A program made the position numbers and the translations under genes. Shown here in pieces: positions 9,034 to 18,245 of a DNA stretch of 64,000 nt (the stretch's first letter is position 1; every line of letters starts with the position of its first letter). The notes below the pieces were generated by a model. The model was not told the origin of the DNA. It was given only the letters and a program-made list of their open reading frames with translations, and did no database searches. This DNA comes from Natranaerofaba carboxydovora (GTDB lineage Bacteria > Bacillota > Natranaerobiia > Natranaerobiales > Natranaerofabaceae): assembly GCF_022539405.1 (NCBI RefSeq), contig NZ_CP054394.1, positions 684,501 through 748,500 of the forward strand. Direction: 5' to 3'.

Positions 9034-9390
9034 TTATAATATTGTTCTTGCCTTTACTTCTTTATGGGCATCACCCTGATCAAGGGAGAGGCCATCCAAC
9101 AGCCAGCGTAGCTGGCGGTAGGTTATTTTCATAGGAACAGGAGAACCTTCATCTGGCCATTTAAACTTGCCTTCTTCTAAACGCTTATAATATAGCCAAA
9201 AACCGTTGTTTGACCAGTGGAGTATTTTTAATTTATCTTTTTTCCTGTTGCAAAAGACAAAAAGGCAGGGAGAGAAGGGATCTAAATCAAAGGATTCTTT
9301 TACAATTACTGCTAAGCCATCAATTGATTTTCTAAGATCCGTTTTGCCCCTTGCCAGGTAAACTCGTTCTATGGTAGCTTCATTTAACAT
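9034..9390 (-). CDS. tnpB: IS66 accessory protein TnpB
   Basis: 118 residues with the IS66 Orf2 pattern: RVYLARGKTDLRKSIDGLA, then FVFCNRKKDKLKILHWSNNG and GFWLYYKRLEEGKFKWP. The start overlaps the end of tnpA by seven bases, indicating translational coupling. Needed for transposition of IS66-type elements; its biochemical role is not established. Confidence 0.95.
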   Translation of the reverse strand: MLNEATIERVYLARGKTDLRKSIDGLAVIVKESFDLDPFSPCLFVFCNRKKDKLKILHWSNNGFWLYYKRLEEGKFKWPDEGSPVPMKITYRQLRWLLDGLSLDQGDAHKEVKARTIL

Positions 9391-9692
9391 AGTCCAGACA
9401 ATGTATTAACTAAGTCTTTTAAAAGACTTTTATCATAGCCAGGTTTTACTTCTATTGAGGCTTTACCTACTTTTACTGTAATATTACTTTCATCTGAATA
9501 GTCTACTTCTACTGGTGACCATTTAGTTTCTTTGGAAGGAGCATCTTCTTTGTATTTTCTACACCAGTAGCGTAATCGATTGAGTTTAACACCATTAGCC
9601 TTGGCCCAATCTTTTGCTGTTTGGCCGCTGGCCCGAAATGCTGAGACTCTCTCTTTCCACTCAGCTCTTAACTGTTCATTTGTTTTTGCCAT
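9384..9692 (-). CDS. tnpA: IS66 accessory protein TnpA (helix-turn-helix)
   Basis: 102 residues. The N-terminal part reads like an IS66 Orf1/IS3-type HTH: EQLRAEWKERVSAFRASG, then KDWAKANGVKLNRLRYWCRK. First gene of the element, close to its right terminal repeat. Confidence 0.92.
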   Translation of the reverse strand: MAKTNEQLRAEWKERVSAFRASGQTAKDWAKANGVKLNRLRYWCRKYKEDAPSKETKWSPVEVDYSDESNITVKVGKASIEVKPGYDKSLLKDLVNTLSGLC

Positions 9693-9778
9693 AAAAAATC
9701 ATCCCCTTCGTGGTTATTTGGGGAAGATTATGGCATATTGTATGAAGAAAATCTAGGTGGGTACTGTTTGACGCTTAC

Positions 9779-10243
9779 CCATTAGTAGTTGATGAATCTT
9801 TTAACGATAACGAAGATAATTTTACTGAGGATTATACAACGGATGAAAAAAGTGGGCTTACAGATGAAGAAGTTGATTACATAACTGAAAATGGTGAGAT
9901 AGTTATGGAAATTGGTGAAGTTTTTAGAGAACTTACATATTTAATGCGTAGAGGTGATTGGACTGATTCTTGGGCTAGTCAAATAAAATTCCAAATAGAT
10001 AGATTAGAATCTTTAAGAGAAGAAGTGATTGCAATTGATGAGCCAGAAAGATTTACTAAATCTCATGATTATTTAATTGTAGCACTAGACAATTATAGCA
10101 AAGGCAATGAATATGTAATTTATGGAATAGAAAACTATAATATGGAATACTTATTAAAATCAACTGAATATTTTGACGAAGGAGATAGATATTTTAACAA
10201 TGCAAAAGACGTTATAGGTGAAATTATAGCGGATTTTAAATAG
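9779..10243 (+). pseudogene. 5'-truncated gene cut by the IS66 element
   Basis: The reading frame is already open at the IS boundary (PLVVDESFNDNEDNFTEDYT...) and stays open to 10243, so the gene's start, probably including a signal peptide, has been lost. An internal ATG at 9905 has no convincing RBS. The remainder (about 154 residues) is acidic, helical and ends IGEIIADFK. It resembles the extracellular part of a small lipoprotein; no family recognised. Confidence 0.7.
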
Positions 10244-10795
10244 TATTAGTAATGAGTATTACTCTGAACTAAGCGAAATAGAAAAGATAATTCTAGTAAA
10301 CTAAAGTATTCCGACTACTAACTTAGAGGATATTTGAAGCAACAGTCAAAAGCTTGCAAATAGGAATAACACACTATTCCTCCGAAAGAGTAATATTAAG
10401 GATAGGTGTACTACTTAAAGATTCTAAAAAAGACCAGTTTACAGAAAGTGAAAAGTCAATCTATTTACAAGAAAAGACCCTTCCCCTATTTATGGAGTGG
10501 AGCAATAAGTTCCGCTTTTTTTATTATAAATTAAATGTGGGGCAGGTGTACAAAATTAAAACCTATTGTTTTTTAAATTAATACTTATCAGTACTATTCA
10601 CAGTAGATACGAAACGAGAAGATGTCAATATTGACTCTGGAGTAAACAGTCCATTTTTTAATTATAGTTATTCTAACCTAACCTGCCACTATATGTTTTG
10701 GTTAACTTCCCACTTTATAAGAACCTAAAACAAGGTTAGACTTTTTGCCCCCCAGAATCATCTTTGAATTTGGTTAGCTGACAGCTTTATTTATA
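10244..10795. other. 550-base stretch without a convincing gene
   Basis: AT-rich sequence. A 75-codon frame from a TTG at 10354 to 10581 lacks an RBS and ends abruptly, so it may be a remnant. Nothing else is recognised apart from the DUF262 gene terminator beginning at its right end. Confidence 0.5.
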
Positions 10796-10823
10796 AAAAC
10801 CCTTTTTAAAAGGGATTTTTTAG
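10796..10823 (-). terminator. Terminator of the DUF262 gene
   Basis: On the minus strand AATCCCTTTT pairs with AAAAGGGTTT, followed by T residues (plus-strand A run at 10796-10800). The hairpin overlaps the stop codon at 10806-10808. Confidence 0.6.
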
Positions 10824-12554
10824 TATTGTTTCTAACTCGTCTTTCATAAGTTTTTTTCTTTCCTTAATAAATTCATCAAAATTATCAAGACTTAAGTTAA
10901 TATCTGGGATGTAGTTTTTATTCATAAAGTCTTTTCTCTCTTGATCATTTGGATACATTTGATACAACCATTGTTTAAAATCTATATTAGACTTTTCCTG
11001 GTTTACTCCCCCTTGCAGTAGTTGTAAATTGGCAAGACAATTATAATTTTGTAAACAAAACTCTATTTTTTCTCTAGAAAAATTTCTTTTTCTTAGCTTA
11101 GCTTCAGTAAAATAACTTTTTGGGAAGATATGATCTATCTGAAAATTATTCCGATAATCGACCCATGGATATAATAGTGCTAAAGTTGAAAAAGTATACC
11201 CTGAACCATATCTAAGGAAAAACAGGTCATCTATCTCCTCGTCATTAAAAGTAATTGGTTTTATTCCTTTTAATTTATAAATTATATCTGATAAAGGAAA
11301 TTCAGCATTTTTGTTAGCAAGAACCTCTCTTAATGCTCTCAAAACGTTATCTGAGTGGCCACCAAACACCTTTTTAAGTAGTGAAATAATAAGCCAGTAG
11401 CGAATTTTTTTTCTATCTTTCATATGATTTGATGAAGTCAAGAAATTATGAGGCAAGCCTTTGCTTAACAAATAGTAAGCAATTGGAATCAAAGCATTGT
11501 TAGAAGTAAGAGTGTCTCGAGAGTATCCAAAGCCTGAAACTAAATTTACAGTTAACCTTATTGCTTCAGTGATTTCATCCCAATTGTTTTCAATTGTTAA
11601 CATATTATATGAGTTAAAATTGTCTACTTTGAATCGGATATCTCTAATATCACTTAATACTAAAGCACTTTTTAATATAAAATCTTTGTTAAAGTTAAAA
11701 CCTGCTCCAATGTTATTTATTTCATCAACAAATCTAGTTATTTCCTCTCTTGCATCTCTTTTTTCCCATTGAGCAGTTGCTATCGAAAGTAATAGGTCAG
11801 AATAGTTTAATTCAGTTCCGCCACTATTAACTCTTATAAAAATATTCAATACTTTATCTAGATCATCATCTGTCTCTAAAAAATAATTTATTATCTTATC
11901 TTTATGGATAATAGCATGTAGTTTATACAATATCTGATTGGCAAGTTTCTGGCTTTGAGCTTCAATGTCTTGGTTAAATATATTACCTATTAAGTAGTTG
12001 TTAGGCTCATGTTCTTCTTTCATATCCATAATTTCACTTACTTTAAACCAATGAAAATCTCCTGATTTTTGCTCAGCCTCCTCAGTAGTTAAAAACTTAA
12101 ACTCATAATCCATATCAGCTTCATCATTTTCTTTTAAAAGATTCAGATATAAATGTCTTTCAGGAAAAGCTTTATCATTATCCCATCTCTTTCTAGGAAG
12201 CTTGTATGAGTAACTACCTTTTAAAGCTATATATAAAGCTGTTAGGCGTTGCTGACCGTCTAATATTGCTGTAATGTCGTCTTCCCCTCCAACATCCGCT
12301 TTGGGATTTCTTCGGTTATCGCGTTCGTGATAATTTCTAACGAATTCATAAAACTGATATTCTTTTATTTGTTCTTTTCTAACTTTCCAGAATAAAAAAG
12401 AACCTATAGGGTAATCTCTCATCAAAGAATCAAACAAACGCTCTATTTGTTCTGCATCCCAGACAAATTCTCTCTGAATAGCAGGAAGCAAATATTCCTT
12501 TCTATATATCATTTGTACTGCATCCATTATCGTGATAGGAGTTTGAAAAGACAT
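10806..12554 (-). CDS. DUF262/HNH protein (GmrSD-like)
   Basis: 582 residues. The N-terminal DUF262 domain shows LLPAIQREFVWDAEQIERLF (near 17) and ILDGQQRLTALYIAL (near 95), the ParB/GmrS-like nucleotide-binding region. The C-terminal part has an HNH-type motif, FQIDHIFPKSYF, then Asn-rich NYNCLANLQLL (near 475-520). Such single-chain DUF262-DUF1524 proteins are related to GmrSD, which restrict modified phage DNA. ATG with RBS AAGGAGG. It faces away from the R-M operon across a 442-base gap. A defence role is a family-based inference. Confidence 0.82.
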   Translation of the reverse strand: MSFQTPITIMDAVQMIYRKEYLLPAIQREFVWDAEQIERLFDSLMRDYPIGSFLFWKVRKEQIKEYQFYEFVRNYHERDNRRNPKADVGGEDDITAILDGQQRLTALYIALKGSYSYKLPRKRWDNDKAFPERHLYLNLLKENDEADMDYEFKFLTTEEAEQKSGDFHWFKVSEIMDMKEEHEPNNYLIGNIFNQDIEAQSQKLANQILYKLHAIIHKDKIINYFLETDDDLDKVLNIFIRVNSGGTELNYSDLLLSIATAQWEKRDAREEITRFVDEINNIGAGFNFNKDFILKSALVLSDIRDIRFKVDNFNSYNMLTIENNWDEITEAIRLTVNLVSGFGYSRDTLTSNNALIPIAYYLLSKGLPHNFLTSSNHMKDRKKIRYWLIISLLKKVFGGHSDNVLRALREVLANKNAEFPLSDIIYKLKGIKPITFNDEEIDDLFFLRYGSGYTFSTLALLYPWVDYRNNFQIDHIFPKSYFTEAKLRKRNFSREKIEFCLQNYNCLANLQLLQGGVNQEKSNIDFKQWLYQMYPNDQERKDFMNKNYIPDINLSLDNFDEFIKERKKLMKDELETILKNPF

Positions 12555-12996
12555 AAATAATTAACCTCCTTCTGATCAAATAGGCAATAAAAATATTTTT
12601 TTGTTTAAAGAAATGAACAAATCTTCTTTTTACAAAAAGAATTAGCCCTCATATGTTGTTTTATTTCGACTTTTAGCAAATAATTCCTTCTATTACTCAA
12701 ATAATTTAAAAGAAATGTAAGATCTATCATAAATTGTGATAATTTTATATCAAACCCTTCATTTAAAGGACTTTAAGTAAGTTTTTTCGGAGGGGTGAGT
12801 TTAGTAAAGGAATATACTTTTTCCTGTCGAATCAGTAAATGAGAACTTAAGCAAACGTGCTAATCAGAATGTTTTTTTAGATTGTTGAACGATAACTAAT
12901 ATGAAATAAAACAAGTAGTATATTATTTCTTTGTTGATATTTGAATAAGTTAAAAAGAAGAATTTATCAAATGTTTTTATAAAGGAGGTAAGCGTA
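12555..12996. other. Divergent intergenic region
   Basis: 442 AT-rich bases between the divergent DUF262 gene and the R-M operon, so both promoters should lie here. TTCTTTTT/AAAAAGAA near 12630-12645 makes a small hairpin. No clear -35/-10 pair and no controller-protein gene recognised. The right end has the R-M operon RBS (AAAGGAGG, near 12980). Confidence 0.5.
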
Positions 12997-14481
12997 TTGG
13001 ATGATTTAACGACTTTAAAGGTTCTTTTTAAAGACGCTGGTGTACACCATAGGAGTTCATTACTAGCAGAAGCTATACATACTATAGAAAGATATTTAGA
13101 TATTGACGAAGATTATTTAAGAAGTATAGTATGGGTAGACAAAGATGGAAATAGAGTACAAATGATATCTAACAATCAGATTGAAAATATAATTACTAAG
13201 CGAGACATAAATCTTAAAGACGTTGATCCTAAAAACGAAAGAATAGAGAAAATAAAAAAAATCGCTACTCAATATGTTCATGTTCCAATTATTAAAGATA
13301 TAAATAAATATTTTATTCCATCGAGAAAGGCAAATAAGTTAGCAGTAGATTTAGGTTGTATAGATAATATTAATAAAATAGAAAAATATGACTCGTTCAA
13401 TCAACTAAATAAAGTTGAAAAAGATGAACTGCTCTCATTCTATAACAAAAATGACATAACAAATATCCAGTCTTTAAAACAACTTACTAAAAGAAGCCAA
13501 ACTATTGTTGATACAATAAAGACTTTATGTCTATTTAATAATTACAGTATTAATGATGAGTCAAGTTTGAAAAAAAACTTTTTATTAAACTGGTACAATC
13601 TTAAGCTTAATCCTTCATTAGTTAAAGACATTATTTTAAATAATATACCAGATCTCAGTAGTGAAATAAGTGAAATGATAACTAATAAAATAACTGCAAT
13701 ATTTCAACTGTTGAATTTAGATCCAGTATATTTCGATATAGCATTAGCTTACCTGGAAGAGATTGCTAAAATAAAAAAAGATGTTCCTCAAATGGCTCAT
13801 CAAGCAATAAAAACTGGGAATCCATTTCTCTTTAGGTCACTCTTTTTAAGTTATGATGAAGCGAAAGAGTTTGCACTTGGAGGGAAATTAAATAGTAGCT
13901 TAGAAACAAAGTATGGCAATCTTTTTGAAAAGCTTATAGCAAGTTTTAATGCGTGTCGAGTAATAAAAGAAGGCGGAATTGATGTAGCTGTAAAAGGAGA
14001 AGTGTTTGATATAAAAAGCGGGCCAAATGTAATGAATAAGAGTCAAGTTGACGCTTTTTCCGCTAAAAAATATTTAATTGAAAAAGAGAACTTACTACCT
14101 GAATTTAATGAATATAAAGTTGCTATTGGGTATGGAAAGCCTGAACAACTTAACTCTTTTATGTCAACAATAGAAAAAGAAATTTTCACTGGTAGAAAAG
14201 CGTGGGAAAAGCTGACAGGGAAAAATTATAGTCCAGAGATTGCTTTTGAGATTGCTTGTTTTGTTGCCAAAATTTTTGGTAGAAAAAGTCTTATTTCTTC
14301 TATGTTAGGTAGAGAAGATAATGAGATTCAAAGTAATAAATTAAACTTGTTAAAAGAAGATCGACTTTTCAAAGATATGTTTGATGGCTTATTTACTGAG
14401 GCAAAGTTATCAAACGAAGCAAGAAACGAACTAAATAACATAAGGTCACTAATTGACCAGACTGAATCTAAGTTTTACTAA
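12997..14481 (+). CDS. Putative type II restriction endonuclease, larger protein
   Basis: 494 residues from a TTG after AAAGGAGG. The N-terminal half is helical and unrecognised. The C-terminal half has a nuclease-like core: LETKYGNLFEKLIASFN, GGIDVAVKGEVFDIKSGPNVMN (D, then D-x-K) and VAIGYGKPEQLN near 345-400. The KSGPN-x-MN block and flanking pattern recur in the protein encoded 1.4 kb downstream, so the two are probably homologous. Adjacent to a cytosine-5 methyltransferase, it is likely a restriction subunit; I recall the motif from PmeII-type annotations but cannot confirm that family. Confidence 0.72.
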   Translation: MDDLTTLKVLFKDAGVHHRSSLLAEAIHTIERYLDIDEDYLRSIVWVDKDGNRVQMISNNQIENIITKRDINLKDVDPKNERIEKIKKIATQYVHVPIIKDINKYFIPSRKANKLAVDLGCIDNINKIEKYDSFNQLNKVEKDELLSFYNKNDITNIQSLKQLTKRSQTIVDTIKTLCLFNNYSINDESSLKKNFLLNWYNLKLNPSLVKDIILNNIPDLSSEISEMITNKITAIFQLLNLDPVYFDIALAYLEEIAKIKKDVPQMAHQAIKTGNPFLFRSLFLSYDEAKEFALGGKLNSSLETKYGNLFEKLIASFNACRVIKEGGIDVAVKGEVFDIKSGPNVMNKSQVDAFSAKKYLIEKENLLPEFNEYKVAIGYGKPEQLNSFMSTIEKEIFTGRKAWEKLTGKNYSPEIAFEIACFVAKIFGRKSLISSMLGREDNEIQSNKLNLLKEDRLFKDMFDGLFTEAKLSNEARNELNNIRSLIDQTESKFY

Positions 14482-14509
14482 TAAAATTATAAATACTGGA
14501 GGAGTTTTC

Positions 14510-15778
14510 ATGGATAATTATAATACAATATCTCTTTTTTCAGGTGCAATGGGCTTAGATATAGGTTTAGAGCAAGCTGGGTTTGATATAAAAGTTTGTA
14601 TTGAAGTGGATAAAGTAGCTTGTGAAACAATCAATAAGAATACAAATATTCCTGTTATAAATGATGATATATATAATATTACTTCGGATGAAATTCTTAA
14701 TGAAGGAAGATTGAAAAAAGATGAAGTCTTTCTTATAGCAGGTGGCCCACCGTGTCAAGCGTTTAGTACTGCTGGAGAAAGAAGAGGGTTTAGTGATATT
14801 AGAGGTAATGTTATATTAAATTTTTTAAGAATTATTAAAGAGATAAAACCTAAGTTTTTTATTATGGAAAATGTTAGAGGATTACTTTCTACCAAAATAT
14901 ATACACTACCAGAAGAGTACATAGATGAATACAAGGATATTTTAAAAATAAAAGGTGGTATTGTGTATTTTCTTTACAATGAATTAAAGAAATATGGTTA
15001 TACGATAAGTTTTTCGCTTTTTAATAGTGCAAATTATGGTGTTCCACAAAAAAGAGAGCGAATCATAATGTTTGGTAATTTAGGCGAGAAAAGAATACCA
15101 TTACCTAGTCCAACCCATTCTGAAGATGGTATACTTGGACAACCTTGGACAACTTTTGGACAAGTTACAAAAGACTTAAAAGAAGAAGATCTGAATTATT
15201 TAGAACTTGCTGATAAACATAAAAAGTATTTAAACTTACTAACAGAAGGGCAAAACTGGAAGGATTTGCCTAATGATATTAAAGAAAAAGCCATGGGGAA
15301 GTCTTTTAAGCTAGGTGGAGGAAAGACGGGATTTTATAGAAGAATATCTTATGATAAGCCTGCTCCTACCCTTGTTACTAGTCCAACAATGCCGGCTACC
15401 ATGTTAGTGCATCCTGAAAAATTAAGACCATTAGCTATAGAAGAATATCGCAGGCTGCAACAATTTCCTGACAATTGGGAGTTTGCTGGACATATAAGAG
15501 AACAGTATAAACAAATAGGAAATGCTGTCCCTATTGGTATGGGATATGTGGCAGGAAAGACTATACTAGACTTTTATAAAGGGGATTATAATCCTGAAAG
15601 AGAAAAAAACAATAGTATACCATACTCGAGGTACAAGAACTGTTCAGATTTTGAATTCATACCTGAATTTTATAAAAAAGTGCAAAAAGAAAAGGAAATG
15701 TTTGGAAATAAGAACTTAGATAATATTAGTGATTCTGCTAATGGGTTTGAACAACTTGCACTATTTAAATCGAATTAA
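14510..15778 (+). CDS. DNA (cytosine-5-)-methyltransferase
   Basis: 422 residues. The start is the ATG at 14510 behind GGAGGAG; a longer frame runs upstream into the endonuclease gene. Motif I SLFSGAMGLDIGLEQAGF (AdoMet), motif IV GGPPCQAFSTAGERRG with the catalytic Cys, motif VI MENVRGLLS, motif VIII VPQKRERIIMFG, target-recognition region about 210-300, motif IX/X RPLAIEEYRRLQQFP and QIGNAVPIGMGY. All catalytic motifs are intact. Methylates the cytosine of the cognate site to protect it from the flanking endonucleases; specificity cannot be read from sequence. Confidence 0.96.
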   Translation: MDNYNTISLFSGAMGLDIGLEQAGFDIKVCIEVDKVACETINKNTNIPVINDDIYNITSDEILNEGRLKKDEVFLIAGGPPCQAFSTAGERRGFSDIRGNVILNFLRIIKEIKPKFFIMENVRGLLSTKIYTLPEEYIDEYKDILKIKGGIVYFLYNELKKYGYTISFSLFNSANYGVPQKRERIIMFGNLGEKRIPLPSPTHSEDGILGQPWTTFGQVTKDLKEEDLNYLELADKHKKYLNLLTEGQNWKDLPNDIKEKAMGKSFKLGGGKTGFYRRISYDKPAPTLVTSPTMPATMLVHPEKLRPLAIEEYRRLQQFPDNWEFAGHIREQYKQIGNAVPIGMGYVAGKTILDFYKGDYNPEREKNNSIPYSRYKNCSDFEFIPEFYKKVQKEKEMFGNKNLDNISDSANGFEQLALFKSN

Positions 15779-15851
15779 GTCTTTTTGTGGAAGGTAAAAT
15801 GAGTAGTGATTGTTGCTTCTATTAATGGTTAATATTTAAGGAGGGAAGCAC

Positions 15852-16781
15852 ATGAGAGACATTGAGGTAGACTTTTTAGGGGAAGTTATAAAAGAAGGAA
15901 TTAAAGGTGTAGGAAAGCACACTTTTAATAAGGTTACCACTTTGAGAGAAACCTTTGAAGATTTTAGCACTATTACAAAGGAAGAGTTAATAGAATTAGG
16001 AATTAAAGAAGAAATAGCAATAAATATTTTTGAAAAAATCAACGAGTTAGATTTTAAAAAAACGGTTGAGGTTTTGTTTACCGAATATATAATAAAAGAT
16101 TTTCTAAATAAAAGCTATGAAAAAATCAATGAATTAGATTTGAATGATTTAGACATAAATATTTTTTTAATTAAAGCATTAGCTTTTTCTAAAGCTGAAG
16201 AAGTGATAGAATTTTACATACATCAACGAATTACGAGATCGGTGGTTACGAGTTGGGGAATTTGTTTAGAAAAAATATGTGTATTTTCAGGGGCTAAAAA
16301 GATACCTGAAAATGAGAATGTAGAAGATCAAGGAGAAAAATTTGATATTAAAAAGTCGTATGATGATATTGACTATTATATACAATTGAAATCTGGGCCA
16401 AATACTATGAATGTTCAAATGGTTAAAGCTTTAAATAGAATGATTGAAAAAATTGAGCAAAAAAATGATAATGTAAAAGCTATTTTAGGTATGACATACG
16501 GAAAAAATTCGGCTATCTCAGGTCAAATTAAAAAATACTTAGAAGATTTTGATGACAGAGCTTATATTGGTAAAGAGTTTTGGAATTTAATAAGTGGGAA
16601 AGAAAACTTCTATTCAGAGCTTTTTGAAATAATTGATAAACTATCTTATGAAGTCAAAGATTATACCTTCTTTGAGTTAGTAGAGAAAAAGAAAAAGGAT
16701 TTAGAAGAAGAATGGAGAGATAAATATGGAAACTTAGGGGAAAAGGGTTTCAAAGAATTTATTAACACCTATCTTGAATAG
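15852..16781 (+). CDS. Putative type II restriction endonuclease, smaller protein
   Basis: 309 residues, ATG with RBS AAGGAGGG. The central core TSWGICLEKICVFSGAKKI, EKFDIKKSYDDIDYYIQLKSGPN (acidic residues, then Q-x-K) and ILGMTYGKNSAIS, followed by AYIGKEFWNLISGKENF, parallels the larger upstream protein. Together they suggest two subunits, or two endonucleases, around one methyltransferase. TSWG plus KSGPN occurs in several type II endonucleases annotated as PmeII-like, from memory. The 73-base gap to the methyltransferase suggests cotranscription. Confidence 0.72.
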   Translation: MRDIEVDFLGEVIKEGIKGVGKHTFNKVTTLRETFEDFSTITKEELIELGIKEEIAINIFEKINELDFKKTVEVLFTEYIIKDFLNKSYEKINELDLNDLDINIFLIKALAFSKAEEVIEFYIHQRITRSVVTSWGICLEKICVFSGAKKIPENENVEDQGEKFDIKKSYDDIDYYIQLKSGPNTMNVQMVKALNRMIEKIEQKNDNVKAILGMTYGKNSAISGQIKKYLEDFDDRAYIGKEFWNLISGKENFYSELFEIIDKLSYEVKDYTFFELVEKKKKDLEEEWRDKYGNLGEKGFKEFINTYLE

Positions 16782-16887
16782 AACGGACTTTGTTGGCTAT
16801 TGAAGAAGTTTTTTTTTGATTTAAAAGGATTACTTCCAAATTTGTTGAATTAGTTCATCGAATTGAACTGAGTTAAGAAATTTAATA

Positions 16888-17597
16888 TTGCGAGGTGAAC
16901 CAATGGGTTATAAACTGTATGATTTAGAAGATAATGAAGTTACGGGTGAAAATGAAAAGCTCCAAGAGAAATCAATTTGGCATGATAAAGGTAACGAGAA
17001 AGAAAAAGTATTTGTAAAAAAATATGGGAAAGAGCTTAAAGTTAGGATGAACCCACAAAAGGTTACAGACCCTACTGTACCAGATCTTGAACAAAATAAG
17101 GTTGATTATACCATCTTAGCTGATTTAAAATGTCAAAACACACCTATTTTTAGAGCAAAAAAATATTATGGAATAGATGACCCAACTTATGCAGTGACTT
17201 TTAATTTAAAGGACGCATTTAATTATGGTTCTTATGGAAATAATTATACTAACTTGAAATCTATTTCTGGGTGCATTGGGTTGCTGTGAAAATGGAAACT
17301 GAGTTTAATAGTATAACTTATACATATTCAGTAAAACCACTACAAGGTGTTTGGGAAGTAGACTATTCATGGATTGAGAGTGAACGGCATAACCTAAATA
17401 TTCATTGGTATAATCAACGCGACCCTAAATGGATCGACATTAATAGTCCGGAAGGGAGAAAATTAGTTGAATTTGAACCGAGGCTTAAGCAGAAGAATAG
17501 TAATAAAGTATATTCGATAAAGGATAATCGTGGTAACGCTACTTGTAGTTATGTGTTAGATTTAAGAAAATTAAACGAAGTTATTAGGGAACTGTAA
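16888..17597 (+). pseudogene. Frameshifted gene, function unknown
   Basis: Two overlapping frames form one interrupted gene. 16888-17289 (RBS GAGGTG before the ATG at 16903) ends after NLKSISGCIGLL, and the other frame, open from 17253, continues IYFWVHWVAVKMETEFNS to 17597. A single-base loss near 17258-17262 would join them into about 230 residues. Hydrophilic, no motif recognised, no signal peptide. No slippery heptamer was seen, so mutation or sequencing error is more likely than programmed shifting. Confidence 0.6.
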
Positions 17598-17741
17598 TAA
17601 TTTTAAAAATCACTTGAGAACCAGTTAAAGGAGCAACTATATTTTTAAAGCTAGAAGGGAATTAATAATTTCGAGCTATTGTCAAGTAGTATGAATTCTA
17701 AGTATGATTTTGCAGAAATCCAGGATAATTAGAACGAGAAG

Positions 17742-18214
17742 TGTTACAATAAAAATTCAAACTTATTAAAACCTTCATTGGAAAGTGTTTACGAGGCTTT
17801 ATCTCAACAATTACCAAATAATGAAAATCTTAAACTTCTAAGGAATGATTGTATTAATTGGAAAGCCAAAAATCAGGAATATTACGCTTTTTCCGAAAAT
17901 AGTATAACTTTGTTCATTCTAAAAAAAATAAAGAAGTAATAGAATTCTACAAAGCTCTTAAAAAGTTTATAACTCACTTATACCCACTAAATAAATGCAA
18001 AGCTTTAGAAAAACAATTTAAAAACTAAAAAGGATATATAAACTATTAACGAAATAATTAATAAAAATGGATTTCTCCAAAAAGCTCCTGAAAAAGTTAT
18101 TAACCAAAAAAAAATGATGGAGTGGAACGTAGGAAAATAAATTTTAATGAAATCAAAGAATTATTAGATTATGCATTTGCTCAAGTAACAGATTTATATG
18201 AGAATGTATATTAA
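17742..18214 (+). pseudogene. Decayed gene remnants in three frames
   Basis: Three protein-like fragments follow each other in different frames: 17742-17939 (KPSLESVYEALSQQLP...LKLLRNDCINWKAKN), 17930-18028 (KEVIEFYKALKKFITHLYPL) and about 18055-18214 (NFNEIKELLDYAFAQVTDLY). Each has protein-like composition but no start or RBS. This is best read as one gene, or parts of two, broken by several indels. No family recognised. Confidence 0.5.
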
Positions 18215-18245
18215 AGCAGATTAGAGAAATAAGAATTCTACTTTG

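Larger units (their letters stand above)
7377..9778 (-). mobile_element. IS66-family insertion sequence
   Basis: About 2.4 kb with terminal inverted repeats beginning GTGAGCGTCAAATAGC on the left (from 7377) and, read inward from 9778, GTAAGCGTCAAACAGT. IS66 elements typically begin GTAAGCG. It carries the tnpA-tnpB-tnpC trio on the minus strand. The flanking 8-mers (AAACCAAG at 7369-7376, CCATTAGT at 9779-9786) differ, so the usual 8-bp target duplication is missing. Confidence 0.9.

Noticed and set aside
7369-9786. 8-bp target duplication of the IS66 element
   Set aside because: The two flanking 8-mers AAACCAAG and CCATTAGT do not match when the ends are set by the terminal repeats.
10354-10581. 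75-codon frame from TTG
   Set aside because: No RBS and no recognisable fold, next to truncated material; at most a remnant.
12555-12996. Controller (C) protein gene for the R-M system
   Set aside because: No helix-turn-helix frame with an RBS in the divergent region.
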